Assembly: GCA_963785075.1 (NCBI GenBank)
Contig: CAWATW010000001.1
Span: forward strand, 141,380-205,379
DNA from: JAOUGY01 sp963785075
GTDB taxonomy: Bacteria > Actinomycetota > Acidimicrobiia > Spongiisociales > ZC4RG35
Direction: 5' to 3'
Length of the DNA: 64,000 bases
Numbering within the stretch: the stretch's first letter is position 1; each line of letters starts with the position of its first letter. Position numbers and translations under genes: made by a program. Under the pieces are notes generated by a model. It did not search any database. It worked only from the letters and a program-made list of their open reading frames with translations, and had not been told where the DNA came from. Shown piece by piece: positions 24,533 through 33,743 of this stretch.

Positions 24533-24850
24533 CTATTGCCGTGTGGCGTCGATTGCGGCTCGAAGTTGGTCGAGGCTGGGTGACCCGGCGTAGCCGTCCG
24601 CGGTCACATACACCCGGCAGGCCAGTCCGATCGGGGCGTGGGCATCGGCGAACGGGTCGACCCCGTCGATGAGGACCGTCGGAGAGCCGCGAAACCCGAC
24701 CTCTTCGGCGCTCTCCGGGGTGTCGATCAGCCGACGGTCGAGCGTCAGGTCGAACCCCGCAGCCAGCAGGCTCTCGATGTGTGCTTCGGTTTCCCTCCAG
24801 TTGGGGCAACTGTCGAAGTACTGCAAGGTGATGTTGATGGGGTTCCTCAC
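24533..24850 (-). CDS. Small thioredoxin-fold protein linked to a MerR regulator
   Basis: A 105-residue protein starting RNPINITLQYFDSCPNWRET. The CPNW motif occupies the place of the thioredoxin CxxC but has only one Cys. Later motifs GFRGSPTVLIDGVDPF and ADGYAGSPSLDQLRAAI fit thioredoxin-like proteins found beside mercury or other metal regulators. GTG 24850 overlaps the merR stop (GTGA), so the two genes are co-transcribed from the MerR promoter. Likely role is thiol chemistry in metal handling; substrate unknown. Confidence 0.72.
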   Translation of the reverse strand: MRNPINITLQYFDSCPNWRETEAHIESLLAAGFDLTLDRRLIDTPESAEEVGFRGSPTVLIDGVDPFADAHAPIGLACRVYVTADGYAGSPSLDQLRAAIDATRQ

Positions 24851-25245
24851 GGGGCTTCTCCGATGACGTGACAGACGCAGTCCTGCGGCCATCGATCGAC
24901 GGTGGCATCCATGCGTTGCCGCAGCGAGCGCAGCTCGGAGCGGAGCCGGGTCAGTTCGGCGATTCGGTCGTCAACGGCCTCCGCTTCACGGGCAATGGCG
25001 TCACGGACCGACTGGCACGGAGCCTCGCCTGACGCGCGCAGTCCGACGATCTCCCGGATGTCGTCGAGCGGGAGCTCGAGCGAGCGGAGTCTGCGCACGA
25101 ACCGCATCAAGTCGACGTCGGCCTCGTCGTAGTCGCGATACCCCGCGTCGCTGCGGGCCGGTGCGGGCAGCACCCTCGCAGACTCGTAGAACCGGATAGC
25201 GGACGGCTCCAGCAGCGCCTGCTTCGCAGCTTCTCCGATCCGCAT
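24847..25245 (-). CDS. MerR-family heavy-metal-responsive regulator
   Basis: A 132-residue MerR protein: winged HTH with RIGEAAKQALLEPSAIRFYE, YRDYDEADVDLMRFVRRLRS, a dimerisation helix, and metal-ligand-type cysteines in GEAPCQSV (after the HTH) and DCVCHVI at the C-terminus. Such an arrangement is typical of Zn/Cd/Pb/Hg-type MerR proteins rather than CueR. ATG 25245 lies 7 nt after the -10 of a 19-bp-spaced promoter, so the mRNA is probably leaderless. The frame is open upstream to 25413, but that part lies across the promoter and is not coding. Confidence 0.86.
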   Translation of the reverse strand: MRIGEAAKQALLEPSAIRFYESARVLPAPARSDAGYRDYDEADVDLMRFVRRLRSLELPLDDIREIVGLRASGEAPCQSVRDAIAREAEAVDDRIAELTRLRSELRSLRQRMDATVDRWPQDCVCHVIGEAP

Positions 25246-25252
25246 GGGCCAG

Positions 25253-25283
25253 ACGATAAACCTTCGAGCGGCTCGAAGGTCAA
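25253..25283 (-). promoter_or_regulatory. MerR-type promoter with 19-bp spacer and operator dyad
   Basis: Read on the minus strand: -35 TTGACC (25278-25283), 19-bp spacer, -10 TATCGT (25253-25258). The spacer contains a perfect dyad CCTTCGAGCGGCTCGAAGG (25261-25279, plus-strand view). The over-long spacer with a dyad between -35 and -10 is the hallmark of MerR-activated promoters. It should drive merR and the thioredoxin-fold gene. Confidence 0.85.
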
Positions 25284-25434
25284 GGGCGACACTGCCGATC
25301 CGGCGCAGTCGTCGAGCTGAGCAGCACGCCCGACGGAGGTCGTTTCCCCGCAAGCTACCGCGTCGCCGCTGGACCGGTCGATTGCTCGTTGGAAACGACG
25401 GACTCGTGTTCAATTCGTTGGCAGCCGGAGCAGT

Positions 25435-26521
25435 TCACCGCGCTTGCTCCCGGCTTCGGGATGGATAGAAGCGCTTGCGGGCCCAGAGGGCCACGTAGAC
25501 GAGACCGACGAGGACTGGGACTTCGATGAGGGGGCCGACGACTCCGGCGAGGGCTTCGCCGGACGTGACCCCGAACACGCCGATGGCCACTGCGATGGCG
25601 AGCTCGAAGTTGTTGGATGCGGCGGTGAACGCCACCGTGGTGTTCTTCTCGTAGGAGAGGCGGAGCCACAGTCCATAGGCGAAGGACGCCGCCCACATGA
25701 GCGCGAAGTAGAGGAGGAGGGGTAGCGCGATGCGGGCGACATCGAACGGTTGGCTGGTGATGGTCTCACCTTGGAGCGCGAACAAGACCACCACCGTGAA
25801 CAACAGGCCGTACAGGGCCCACGGGCCGATGCGCGGCAGGAAGCGAGTCTCGTACCAATCGACCCCGCGGGTTCGCTCTCCCCACCATCGGGTGAGGTAG
25901 CCGGCGGCGAGGGGGATGCCCAGGAACACGAGGACGATCTTGGCGATCTCCCACATGGTGACATCGAGGTCGGCCGTGTCGAGTCCGAGCCAGTTCGGGG
26001 AGGAGTTGCAGGTAGAAGTAGCCGAGCACCGAGTAGGCGACGATCTGGAACACCGAGTTGATGGCGACGAGGACGGCGGCGGCTTCACGGTCACCGCAGG
26101 CGAGATCGTTCCAGATGAGCACCATCGCGATGCAACGAGCCAACCCGATGATGATCAGCCCGGTCCGGTACTCGGGCAGGTCGGGGAGCATCAACCAGGC
26201 AAGGGTGAACATCAACGCCGGGCCGATCACCCAGTTGAGGACCAGGGAGGTGCCTATGAGTCTGCGGTCGGTGGCGACTTCACCGATGTGCGAGTAGCGG
26301 ACCTTGGCGAGCACGGGGTACATCATCGCCAGCAGGCCGATGGCGATGGGGAGGGAGACGGTGCCGATTTTGACCGCGTCGAGCCAGTCGTTCAGCTCCG
26401 GGATCGTCCTTCCCAGGAGGAGCCCGGCGACCATGGACGCTCCGATCCACACCGGGAGGAATCGGTTGAGCAGCGAGAGGCGCTCGAGCACCGGTGCCTC
26501 CACTGCGCCGGCGTCCGTCAT
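25435..26521 (-). pseudogene. ACR3-family arsenite efflux permease, interrupted by one frameshift
   Basis: ACR3 exports arsenite across the cytoplasmic membrane. The N-terminal frame (from ATG 26521) covers the first five or so helices and includes the conserved Cys in GLARCIAMVLIWNDLACGD. The C-terminal frame continues NWLGLDTADLDVTMWEIAKI through TAASNNFELAIAVAIGVFGV, also a family signature. They join at CCCC (25997-26000); removing one base gives a single frame of about 361 residues. All key residues are intact, so an assembly error is more likely than a dead gene. ATG overlaps the upstream thioredoxin gene stop (ATGA). Confidence 0.8.
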
Positions 26522-26763
26522 GACGTGGCGTTCCTGATGAGGTCGGCGAGTTCGGCGACGGTGGGGACGCGCCCGGCAACGACGACCTGGTCGTCGATGG
26601 CGAGCGCCGGGGTCGACATGACCCCATACGACGCGATGCCGGCGTAGTCGGTGACCTTTTCGACCTTCACGGTCCGGCCCAGCCCAGCGAGGGCCTCGGT
26701 GGTGCGAGCCTCCAGCGTCTTGCAGTTCGAGCACCCCGAGCCGAGCACCTTGAACTTGTTCAT
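26518..26763 (-). CDS. Small redox-active disulfide thioredoxin-family protein
   Basis: An 81-residue protein beginning MNKFKVLGSGCSNCKTLE with a CxxC active site (CSNC) and the cis-Pro loop GVMSTPALAIDDQVV. This is the minimal thioredoxin family usually encoded next to DUF318 permeases and arsenic genes. An AAGGAG site precedes ATG 26763. It lies between the permease and ACR3 genes in one minus-strand operon and probably supplies reducing power or metalloid transfer. Confidence 0.85.
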   Translation of the reverse strand: MNKFKVLGSGCSNCKTLEARTTEALAGLGRTVKVEKVTDYAGIASYGVMSTPALAIDDQVVVAGRVPTVAELADLIRNATS

Positions 26764-26779
26764 CTGTTTCTCCTTGTCG

Positions 26780-27835
26780 TCACAAGATGGCATTGAACAG
26801 GAAACCCACGGCGAGGATCCCGAGCGAGACGACCCCGACGAATGTCGCCAGCAGTCGCGGCTTGAGGACCCGACGGAGCAGGATCATCTCAGGCAGTGAC
26901 AGGGCCACGACCGACATCATGAACGCCAGGACGGTTCCGATCGCCAGGCCCTTCGCATGGAGTGCCTCCACCAGCGGGAGGATGCCGGCAGCGTTCGAGT
27001 AGAGCGGTACGCCGAGTATCACCGCCGCCGGTACTGCGAGGGGGTTGTCGGGGCCGGCCACGTTGGCGAAGAAGTCCTCCGGGATCCAGCCGTGGATGAC
27101 AGCGCCGACTCCTATTCCGACCAGCAGGTATGGCCAGATCTTGCGAACGATGGTGCTGACCTCTTCCCGGCCGATGGCCAATCGCTCCGACCAGATGAGG
27201 CCCCGGGAGAGGTCGACGGGTTGGCCCCGCAGGGTGGTCGCGAAGACGAAAGGCTCCACCCACCGTTCGAGTTTGAGCCGTCCGATGATCCAGCCTGCCA
27301 CGACTGCCACGACCAATCCGGCCGCGACGTAGAGGACGGCGACCCGCCACCCAAAGAGTCCATACAAGAGAACGATGGCCACCTCGTTGACCATCGGCGA
27401 AGCGATCAGAAAGCTCATCGTCACCCCCAGCGGGACACCGGCAGCGACGAAGCCGATGAACCCGGGCACCGCCGAGCAAGAGCAGAACGGCGTGGCGACC
27501 CCCAATCCGGCGGCGGCGAGGTTGCCGACGCCTTCCCGGCGGCCGCCGAGAAGGGCCCGGGTGCGTTCCACGCTCATGAAGCTGCGCAACACCGTCACCA
27601 CGAAGATGATCCCGCCCAGCAGCAGCACGATCTTGGTGGTGTCGAAGAAGAAGAAATCGACTGCCGAGCCCACCCGCGACTCCTGGTCGAGCCGGGCGAC
27701 GTCGAACAGCACCCACTCCCACAGGCGCCCGTTCACCCAGTAGGCGAGAAACCACAAGCCGGTGGCGGACGCCACCTTCACCCAGGGAACGAGATTCCGA
27801 TGCTCGATCTGACCGGGGTCGATCCAGGTGGTCAC
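26780..27835 (-). CDS. DUF318/UPF0718 (ArsP-like) permease
   Basis: A 351-residue membrane protein with about eight to ten helices and the family signature TPFCSCSAVPGFIGFVAAGV, plus the paired SPMVNEVAIVLLYGLFG segment and a late PLYSNAAGILPLVEAL. Members export organoarsenicals (ArsP) or are uncharacterised permeases in metal clusters. GTG 27835 overlaps the arsR stop (GTGA), so ArsR, permease, thioredoxin and ACR3 form one transcription unit. Confidence 0.87.
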   Translation of the reverse strand: MTTWIDPGQIEHRNLVPWVKVASATGLWFLAYWVNGRLWEWVLFDVARLDQESRVGSAVDFFFFDTTKIVLLLGGIIFVVTVLRSFMSVERTRALLGGRREGVGNLAAAGLGVATPFCSCSAVPGFIGFVAAGVPLGVTMSFLIASPMVNEVAIVLLYGLFGWRVAVLYVAAGLVVAVVAGWIIGRLKLERWVEPFVFATTLRGQPVDLSRGLIWSERLAIGREEVSTIVRKIWPYLLVGIGVGAVIHGWIPEDFFANVAGPDNPLAVPAAVILGVPLYSNAAGILPLVEALHAKGLAIGTVLAFMMSVVALSLPEMILLRRVLKPRLLATFVGVVSLGILAVGFLFNAIL

Positions 27836-28140
27836 CGCGACACCTCGTAGGCGAGCGTCGATGGCAGGGCGATCGCCACCACCGCGGCGGCGCCGTCGGA
27901 GAGTCGATAGTCGACCCATCGGCCGCGGCGGGTCGACGTGACCAAACCCGCTTCACGCAGGGTGCGTAGGTGGTACGACAACAGGTTGGGGGCGATATCC
28001 AGCGCTTCCTGCAACTCGCAGACGCAGCGTTCGTCCCGGCCCAGGTGGTCGAGGATCGAAAGCCGTATCGGATCGCTCAGTGCCCGGAACGTCGCCGCTC
28101 TCGATTCAACGCTTGTTGCTTCAAGATCTGTTGAAGTCAC
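27832..28140 (-). CDS. ArsR/SmtB-family metalloregulatory repressor
   Basis: A 102-residue winged-HTH protein: FRALSDPIRLSILDHLG, the metal motif ERCVCELQEAL (CxC in helix 3, the arsenite-sensing ArsR type), and the recognition helix NLLSYHLRTLREAGLVTS with RRGRWVDYRLSD. It is expected to repress this operon until As(III) or Sb(III) binds. Start GTG 28140; the frame is open further up but that part is arginine-rich noise. A palindrome lies within its first codons. Confidence 0.88.
   Translation of the reverse strand: MTSTDLEATSVESRAATFRALSDPIRLSILDHLGRDERCVCELQEALDIAPNLLSYHLRTLREAGLVTSTRRGRWVDYRLSDGAAAVVAIALPSTLAYEVSR
28120..28135. promoter_or_regulatory. Palindrome at the arsR 5' end, candidate operator
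   Basis: TTCAAGATCTGTTGAA is an inverted repeat (TTCAA-N6-TTGAA) lying in codons 2-7 of the arsR gene. ArsR/SmtB sites commonly contain TTCAA/TTGAA half sites and overlap the transcript start. A possible -10 CATACT on the minus strand (28147-28152) would place the transcript start at or just before the GTG, so the site would lie in the initially transcribed region. Confidence 0.45.
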
Positions 28141-28367
28141 GAGTGGAGTATGGGCGATCAACCGGTCTTCGTGACAGGGCTGAAAGGCACATCGGCGGGT
28201 GGGCGAATGGTGCGTCTCTGCTCGACACCGGTGACCGCCGCAGCGCGGAGGAACGGATGAACTCAACAAGCCCAGCTGCAGCCTTCTCGGCCGAGCGGAC
28301 TCACCTCCGGTCACCTTGTGTGTCCACCCTGAACGGCGTTCGAGAGGCTGGAGACCGCTTGCTTGCT

Positions 28368-28856
28368 TCACATGGCGGCGTCGGTCGGCTCGAGAATCAC
28401 GACCGCTGTCTCGGTGGAGCGTCGGGAGGCGTAGGCGTCGAGGTCCTTGTCTATCCCCCGCCATTGGTCCCACAGGCGCGCTCGCTCCTTCCCGAGGACC
28501 GCCCGCCCCGTCACGAGACGCGACCCGCCCTTGAGCTCGATCCGGGCGTTTGGGTTGGCTTGGAGGTTCAGCCACCAAGCAGGTTCGCCTTCGCCCCAGC
28601 CGTTCATGGCCATGGTCACCAAGTTGGGCCCGTCCTCGAAGTACCCGACCATGACGCTACGAGCCTGTCCGGTACGGCGGCCCGTCGTGGTCAGGCGGAG
28701 GGTGCCCCACTTCCCGGGTTTGGGACGCCACAGACCCAAACGACCGCCGGTGATTCGATACAGCCGACGGTGCGCGTACCAAGCGAAGCGGATGAACCAC
28801 CGGGGCGGGAGGCGAGGTGGCTTCTCGATCTGCTCGCTCATGGTTGTCTCTGTCAT
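28368..28856 (-). CDS. F420-dependent (Ddn-type) nitroreductase family protein
   Basis: A 162-residue protein of the deazaflavin-dependent nitroreductase family. Family signatures are TTTGRRTGQARSVMVGYFED, MAMNGWGEGEPAWWLNLQAN and ARLWDQWRGIDKDLDAYASR. Members use reduced F420 to reduce quinones or nitro-compounds and are restricted mostly to actinobacteria. ATG 28856 is 15 bp upstream of a second possible start (28841). The 227-bp stretch between it and arsR holds no gene that I can support. Confidence 0.82.
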   Translation of the reverse strand: MTETTMSEQIEKPPRLPPRWFIRFAWYAHRRLYRITGGRLGLWRPKPGKWGTLRLTTTGRRTGQARSVMVGYFEDGPNLVTMAMNGWGEGEPAWWLNLQANPNARIELKGGSRLVTGRAVLGKERARLWDQWRGIDKDLDAYASRRSTETAVVILEPTDAAM

Positions 28857-29105
28857 CTTGAGCCTCCTCGAACTCGGGGTCCGGTCGCCGACGGCGGTTT
28901 GCCACGCCTTCTCTCGGGCTCTGGCTTCCAGCGGGCTCTCGGCGAGCGCCGAGCCGCATTGGCCGGTCGTACCGGGGGAGCCCACCAAAACGCGGACGAC
29001 GCGTGCCCCGACTTCCAACGGTACGGATCCGACAGGTGGGGGACCAGGGCCACCTGTCGGTATTCGGACTCGATCGTCGATGGTCGGGCGGTTCGACGAA
29101 ACGCT

Positions 29106-30119
29106 TCACGACACGTCGATGAGGACCTTGCCAACGACACCCGAATGCACCGCGTCATGAGCCTCGGCGGTCTGGTCGAGGTTGAACCGATGGAACGGAA
29201 GACCGGCGTCGGCTCCGGCGCGAATCGCGCCCTCGGCGAGGGCAGCGACGATGTCTGAGACCCCGCGGTCCTTGGCCAACCGTGGCACGGTGTAGACGAG
29301 CACGAACTGGAGTCGTACGTTTCGGAACATGGCCTCGCGAATCGGCACCGTCAGGTCGTGTACGTCATCGGTGGCGTACGACGCTATCGAGGCGCCTGGG
29401 GCCAGAGCATCCCAGATCGCGGGGAGGTTGGTCCCGACGGCGACGTCGACCACCAGATCGAATCCGTCGGGCGCCGCTTCCCCGAGTCGCTCGGCGGCGT
29501 CGTCGTGGCGGTAGTTCACGGAGTTCTGTGCGCCGGCGATCGTCGCCAGCCTGGCCTTTTCCGGACTGCTCACCGTCGTCACCACATGCGCTCCTGCCCA
29601 ACGGGCGAGTTGGATGGCGGCGTTGCCGACCGCTCCCGCTCCGCCGGTCACGAGCACCGTTCGGCCTGTGAGAGCGCCCGGGCCCAGATGCAGGGGGCCG
29701 CCCTCTCCGACCGTCAGGCAACGATGGGCCGTGAGGAAGGGGATGCCGAGCGAGGCGCCGAGTTCGAAGGCGGCGGAGTCCGGGAGTGCCACCGCCTGGC
29801 GAGAGGGGATGACAACGTATTCCTGAGCGGTGCCATTGGGACGCTGCCACGCGGCCTCCCAGAGCCAAACCCGCTCGCCGATCCTCGACGGGTCGACGCC
29901 TGGGCCCACTGCGTCGATGACGCCGGCGCCATCCTGGTTGGGGACTTGCTGGGTGACGCCGGCTGCGGCGAATCCACGCGAGAGCCGCGCCTTCCAATCC
30001 GTGGGGTTCACTCCAGATATTCGGACTGCTACGCGCACCTCGCCGGGGCCCGGGGAAGGGATGGGGCGCTCGACCAAACGCCAGGAGCCATCGGTCGTGT
30101 CGTAGGTCATTGCCCTCAT
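29106..30119 (-). CDS. Zinc-free MDR oxidoreductase (NADPH:quinone reductase-like)
   Basis: A 337-residue medium-chain dehydrogenase/reductase: GroES-like N-terminal domain with SGVNPTDWKARL and PNQDGAGVIDAVGPGV, the catalytic-domain GTAQEYVVI, and a Rossmann NADPH motif VLVTGGAGAVGNAAIQLARW. No structural or catalytic zinc cysteines are present, as in quinone reductases and zeta-crystallin-like enzymes. ATG 30119 is 7 nt downstream of TAGCGT (minus strand, 30127-30132), fitting leaderless transcription. Probably stands alone, about 100 bp from the tetR stop. Confidence 0.87.
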   Translation of the reverse strand: MRAMTYDTTDGSWRLVERPIPSPGPGEVRVAVRISGVNPTDWKARLSRGFAAAGVTQQVPNQDGAGVIDAVGPGVDPSRIGERVWLWEAAWQRPNGTAQEYVVIPSRQAVALPDSAAFELGASLGIPFLTAHRCLTVGEGGPLHLGPGALTGRTVLVTGGAGAVGNAAIQLARWAGAHVVTTVSSPEKARLATIAGAQNSVNYRHDDAAERLGEAAPDGFDLVVDVAVGTNLPAIWDALAPGASIASYATDDVHDLTVPIREAMFRNVRLQFVLVYTVPRLAKDRGVSDIVAALAEGAIRAGADAGLPFHRFNLDQTAEAHDAVHSGVVGKVLIDVS

Positions 30120-30221
30120 GGCGGTCACGCTACCTGCGGCCGACGGCAACGGCTCGGCCGACGTGGTGGGCCCTGATCCGAACACAGCGGGATCCTCGGG
30201 GCTCGTATGCGCTCTTGTGCC

Positions 30222-30773
30222 TCAGCCCGTTATCGCCCGCCACGTGGCGTCGACGAGGGTGTCCAACTCCGAGTCGTCGAGGTCGATGCTCGAAGACGCC
30301 AGGTGGATGGCGAGTCCGAGAGACATCGCCCATATCACCTCGGGCGGCAGTGGCACCAAGCGCTCCTCGAGGAGAGGGACCAGCATGGCGACGAGGCGAT
30401 CCCCCTGCGCGAGGTACTTCGAGTGCGCCTCGTCCCGGTATGGCGACCCTTCGATCTGTGCCAGGAACCTCGCCCGTTCGGGAACCTCGATCATGTGGGC
30501 GTACGTCGTCTTGAACGCCTGGCGGTACTGCTGGATCACGTCCGCTCCTGGATCGTGCTCTGCCAGCACCGCGTCGGCGAGCTCTGACTTGATCTCAAGG
30601 TAGGCGGCGATCACCAGCTCGTCTTTCGACTCGTAGTGGACGTAGGCGGTGCCCGTCGCCACCCCTGCAGCCTTCGCCACGGCACTCATGGATGCGCCAT
30701 GGAAGCCCAGTTCCGCGACGAGATCGCGGAGGGCACGTCGGATGGCGGCAGGACGGTCGACGACGGTTGTCAT
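30222..30773 (-). CDS. TetR/AcrR-family transcriptional regulator
   Basis: A 183-residue regulator with a TetR HTH: ALRDLVAELGFHGASMSAVA, KAAGVATGTAYVHYESKDEL, followed by an all-helical ligand domain. ATG 30773 overlaps the stop of the SDR gene upstream, so the regulator is co-transcribed with an oxidoreductase it may control. A TetR-type palindrome lies in front of that gene at 31725-31755. Confidence 0.88.
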   Translation of the reverse strand: MTTVVDRPAAIRRALRDLVAELGFHGASMSAVAKAAGVATGTAYVHYESKDELVIAAYLEIKSELADAVLAEHDPGADVIQQYRQAFKTTYAHMIEVPERARFLAQIEGSPYRDEAHSKYLAQGDRLVAMLVPLLEERLVPLPPEVIWAMSLGLAIHLASSSIDLDDSELDTLVDATWRAITG

Positions 30774-31705
30774 GTCGATGCATTCTCCGCGCTGAACAAG
30801 CTCACGCCGGTCATGTCCTCGGAGACCTTCCAGAGCGTGGCGATGTCACGGTCACGGTTGGGACGTACCACGGGGAGCCTCACCGGCCACCCGTTGTTGA
30901 GGAACCGCGGTCCGTAGAACTCGCCGCCTCTGGCTCTCGGGTCGGTGGCGGCTCTGAGCTGGGGGAGTGCACCGCGGGCGGCGCTCATGCCGGTCTTGGC
31001 CGCCAGCCACTCGAAGAAGGGGGCGGCGGGTCCGCCTCCGCCCTGTGTCACCGTATGCGTTTGCAGGTCGGTGTTGGACAGACCCGGATGCGCAATGAGG
31101 CTCTGGGCAGGGAGCCCGCGCTTCTCGAACTCTTTCTGGAGGCCTATCGCGAAGTGGTAGTTCGCCAGTTTCGACCGGCCATATGCCGGCCAGGCACCGT
31201 AGCCGTTCTCGAGGTTGACATCGGCCGGGTCTACAGGGCGTCCCTGATGGTGGGCGGTCGAAGTCACCGTCACGACGCGGGCGGAGTCGGCGGCGAGGAT
31301 CGAGGGCATCAGCTCGGCCGTGAAGGTCCAGTGGCCGAGGTGGTTGATCCCGAATTGGGTCTCGAACCCATCGACCGTCCGTCCTTCCGGCATCGCCATC
31401 ACGCCGGCGTTGTTGACGAGGATGTCGACCACCTGGTGAGCTCCGCGGATGGCGGCAGCCGCCCGCTTGACCGACTCCTGCGAGCCGAGGTCCAGCTCCA
31501 CGAGCTCGAGTGACGCTCCCGAATGAACCTCGAGGATCTCGGCTCGTGCCCGCTCCGCCTTTTCTCGATTGCGAGCAGCGATCACCACGTGTGCGTTTGC
31601 CCCCGCAAGAGCCTTGGCCGTCTCGAAGCCGAGACCTCCGTTGGCGCCGGTGACCACGGCGACTCGACCGGCGAGGTCGGGGATGTTGGTGATGTTCCAT
31701 GTCAT
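30770..31705 (-). CDS. Short-chain dehydrogenase/reductase
   Basis: A 311-residue classical SDR: NAD(P)-binding VVTGANGGLGFETAKAL, NNAG in DILVNNAGVMAMPEG, catalytic Ser in VTSTAHHQG and the YxxxK pair in YGRSKLANYHF. It resembles retinol-dehydrogenase/WW-domain-oxidoreductase type SDRs of actinobacteria with unknown substrate. An AGGGAG site precedes ATG 31705. First gene of the SDR-tetR operon, divergent from the MFS transporter. Confidence 0.88.
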   Translation of the reverse strand: MTWNITNIPDLAGRVAVVTGANGGLGFETAKALAGANAHVVIAARNREKAERARAEILEVHSGASLELVELDLGSQESVKRAAAAIRGAHQVVDILVNNAGVMAMPEGRTVDGFETQFGINHLGHWTFTAELMPSILAADSARVVTVTSTAHHQGRPVDPADVNLENGYGAWPAYGRSKLANYHFAIGLQKEFEKRGLPAQSLIAHPGLSNTDLQTHTVTQGGGGPAAPFFEWLAAKTGMSAARGALPQLRAATDPRARGGEFYGPRFLNNGWPVRLPVVRPNRDRDIATLWKVSEDMTGVSLFSAENAST

Positions 31706-31724
31706 GGGGGCGACTCCCTGTGAG

Positions 31725-31755
31725 TGAATATTCGTTCATTATGAATGAGCGTTCA
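31725..31755. promoter_or_regulatory. Imperfect palindrome between SDR and MFS genes, candidate TetR operator
   Basis: Two 15-bp arms (31725-31739 and 31741-31755) match at 11 of 15 positions around one central base; both contain GTTCA/TGAA(C/T) half sites. Its AT-richness and place in the divergent promoter region suit a TetR-family operator controlling SDR-tetR and perhaps the transporter. Confidence 0.5.
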
Positions 31756-31812
31756 GTCAGTGCCAAAACACCCATCAGCCGCGTGGTGCGATTGAGATGC
31801 CAGGATGCCGAG

Positions 31813-33001
31813 GTGAATCCTCGAATTCCGTCGTCACTTCGCGGATTGCCCCGAACCGTGATTGCCCTGGGGCTCGTCAGCTTCTGGACCGACCTCTCGA
31901 GCGAGATGATCTACCCGTTGTTGCCGGTGTTCCTGGTGGACGTTCTGGGAGCGGGTGCATTGGCCCTGGGAACGATCGAAGGCGTGGCGGAGTCGACTGC
32001 TGCTGTGCTCAAGGTGGCGTCTGGTTGGTGGACCGATCGGGTCCATCGTCGGAAACCCTTCGTGGTGGCGGGCTATGGGCTGTCCGGTTCCATGCGTCCT
32101 CTGATTGGGCTTGCCACCGCCTGGCCGATGGTGGTCGCACTCAGATTCGGTGATCGGGTCGGCAAGGGCGCTTCGCACCTCGCCGAGAGATGCACTGATC
32201 GCCGAGACCACGCCGGCGGAGCGGCGAGGGGCGGCGTTCGGCCTCCATCGAGCGATGGACCATGCGGGAGCCGTCGCCGGTCCTCTCGTCGCCGCCGGGC
32301 TGCTGATGCTGCCGGGTTTCACGTTGCGCCGAGTCTTCTTGCTTGCGGCCATCCCTGCAGCGATCGTGGTCGTCATTCTTCTCGTCGGGGTCCACGAACC
32401 TGGGCGCTCCCGACCGGCTCCCGACGCCGAGCCGGTTCGGATCGCCATGTGGGGAGATCTCGGTGGGCCATTCAAACGACTGCTGGTGGCGCTGGTGATC
32501 TTCACGTTGGGCAATAGCACTGACGCGTTCATCCTGTTGCGGCTGACGGATGCCGGTTTCGCCGCCGGGTGGGTCGCAGTCCTCTGGTCGCTGCACAGCC
32601 TGGTCAAACTGGGAGCAAACCTCTACGGCGGCCAGTTGTCGGACCGGGTGGGGCGCAAGCCGCTGATCGTGGCGGGGTGGTCCGTGTATGCGCTGGTGTA
32701 CCTCGGCTTTGGCGTCACGACGAGTGCCCCGGCCCTCGTTGCGCTGTTTCTCGCCTACGGCATCTACTTCGGCCTCACCGAGCCCGTGGAGCGGGCATGG
32801 GTGGCGGCGCTTGCACCTGCCGGACGCAGCGGGTCGGCGTTCGGCTTCTATCACGGTGCCATCGGACTCGTGGCGCTACCGGCCAGTCTCCTGTTCGGAC
32901 TCGTCTATGAAACCGTCGGGCCGGAAGCCGCCTTCGGTCTCGGTTCGATCCTCGCCGTCTCTGCTGCCGTCCTGTTGCTCGGGGTGCCCTCGGAGGCCTA
33001 G
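31813..33001 (+). pseudogene. MFS transporter, interrupted by one frameshift
   Basis: First frame (from GTG 31813): LPRTVIALGLVSFWTDLSSE, helices 1-4 and RFGDRVGKG. Second frame from about 32170: LRTSPRDALIAETTPAERRG and the remaining helices to 33001. The junction falls in the family motif RVGKG-LRTSPRDALIA; deleting one base near 32169 restores about 396 residues with 11-12 helices. The protein resembles actinobacterial drug or metabolite exporters of the MFS. The intact motif on both sides of the indel suggests a sequence error. Earlier in-frame starts exist, but they would overlap the palindromic control region. Confidence 0.78.
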
Positions 33002-33053
33002 CGATTCGGGACTCGTTCAGCCGACAGTCAGGTTGGTCGACGACAATGCACCG

Positions 33054-33743
33054 ATGAAGATTCTCGTGGTGGAGGACGACAAGAAGATCGCCTCGATCGT
33101 GAGGCGTGGACTCGAGTCGGAGGGCTACACGGTGGAGACCGCCCTCGACGGCACGGACGGTCTGTGGCTCGCCACCGAGAGCTCGTACGACCTCATCATC
33201 CTCGACATACTGCTGCCGGGCCGCAATGGTTACCAGGTCTGTGCTGCCCTGCGGGAGGCGGGCGATTGGACGCCGATTCTCATGCTCACGGCGAAGTCCG
33301 GTGAATTCGACGAGGCCGAGGCCCTCGACACCGGAGCCGACGACTACCTCACCAAGCCGTTCTCCTTCCCGGTCCTCATTGCACGGGTGCGGGCGCTGCT
33401 CCGACGCTCGGTGGGCCGTACCCCGGTTCCGGTCGAGGTAGGTGACCTCACCATCGTCCCGTTCCAGCGGCGGGTGTTCGTCGGAGACACCGAGGTGGCC
33501 CTCACTGCCCGTCAATTCGACGTGCTCGAATACCTCGTGCGGAGGGCGGGAGAGGTGCTGTCCAAGAAGGAGATCCTGGACGGCGTGTGGGACTATGACT
33601 TCGAAGGCGCCCCGAACATCGTGGAGGTCTACATCCGGCGTCTTCGCACACGGATCGATGAGCCGTTCGGCCGGCGGTCGATCGAGACGGTCCGTGGCGC
33701 CGGCTATCGGTTGGTCGCCGACAACGCCGTACCCAGCCCATGA
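33054..33743 (+). CDS. OmpR-family response regulator
   Basis: A 229-residue regulator: receiver domain with acidic pocket VVEDDKK, phospho-acceptor Asp in LIILDILLPGRNG (about D51), conserved Thr in MLTAKSG and Lys in YLTKPFSF, followed by a winged-helix DNA-binding domain with TARQFDVLEYLVRRAGEVLS and VEVYIRRLRTRIDEP. ATG 33054 starts at the canonical MKILVVEDD. It overlaps the kinase gene by 4 bp and pairs with it. Confidence 0.95.
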   Translation: MKILVVEDDKKIASIVRRGLESEGYTVETALDGTDGLWLATESSYDLIILDILLPGRNGYQVCAALREAGDWTPILMLTAKSGEFDEAEALDTGADDYLTKPFSFPVLIARVRALLRRSVGRTPVPVEVGDLTIVPFQRRVFVGDTEVALTARQFDVLEYLVRRAGEVLSKKEILDGVWDYDFEGAPNIVEVYIRRLRTRIDEPFGRRSIETVRGAGYRLVADNAVPSP

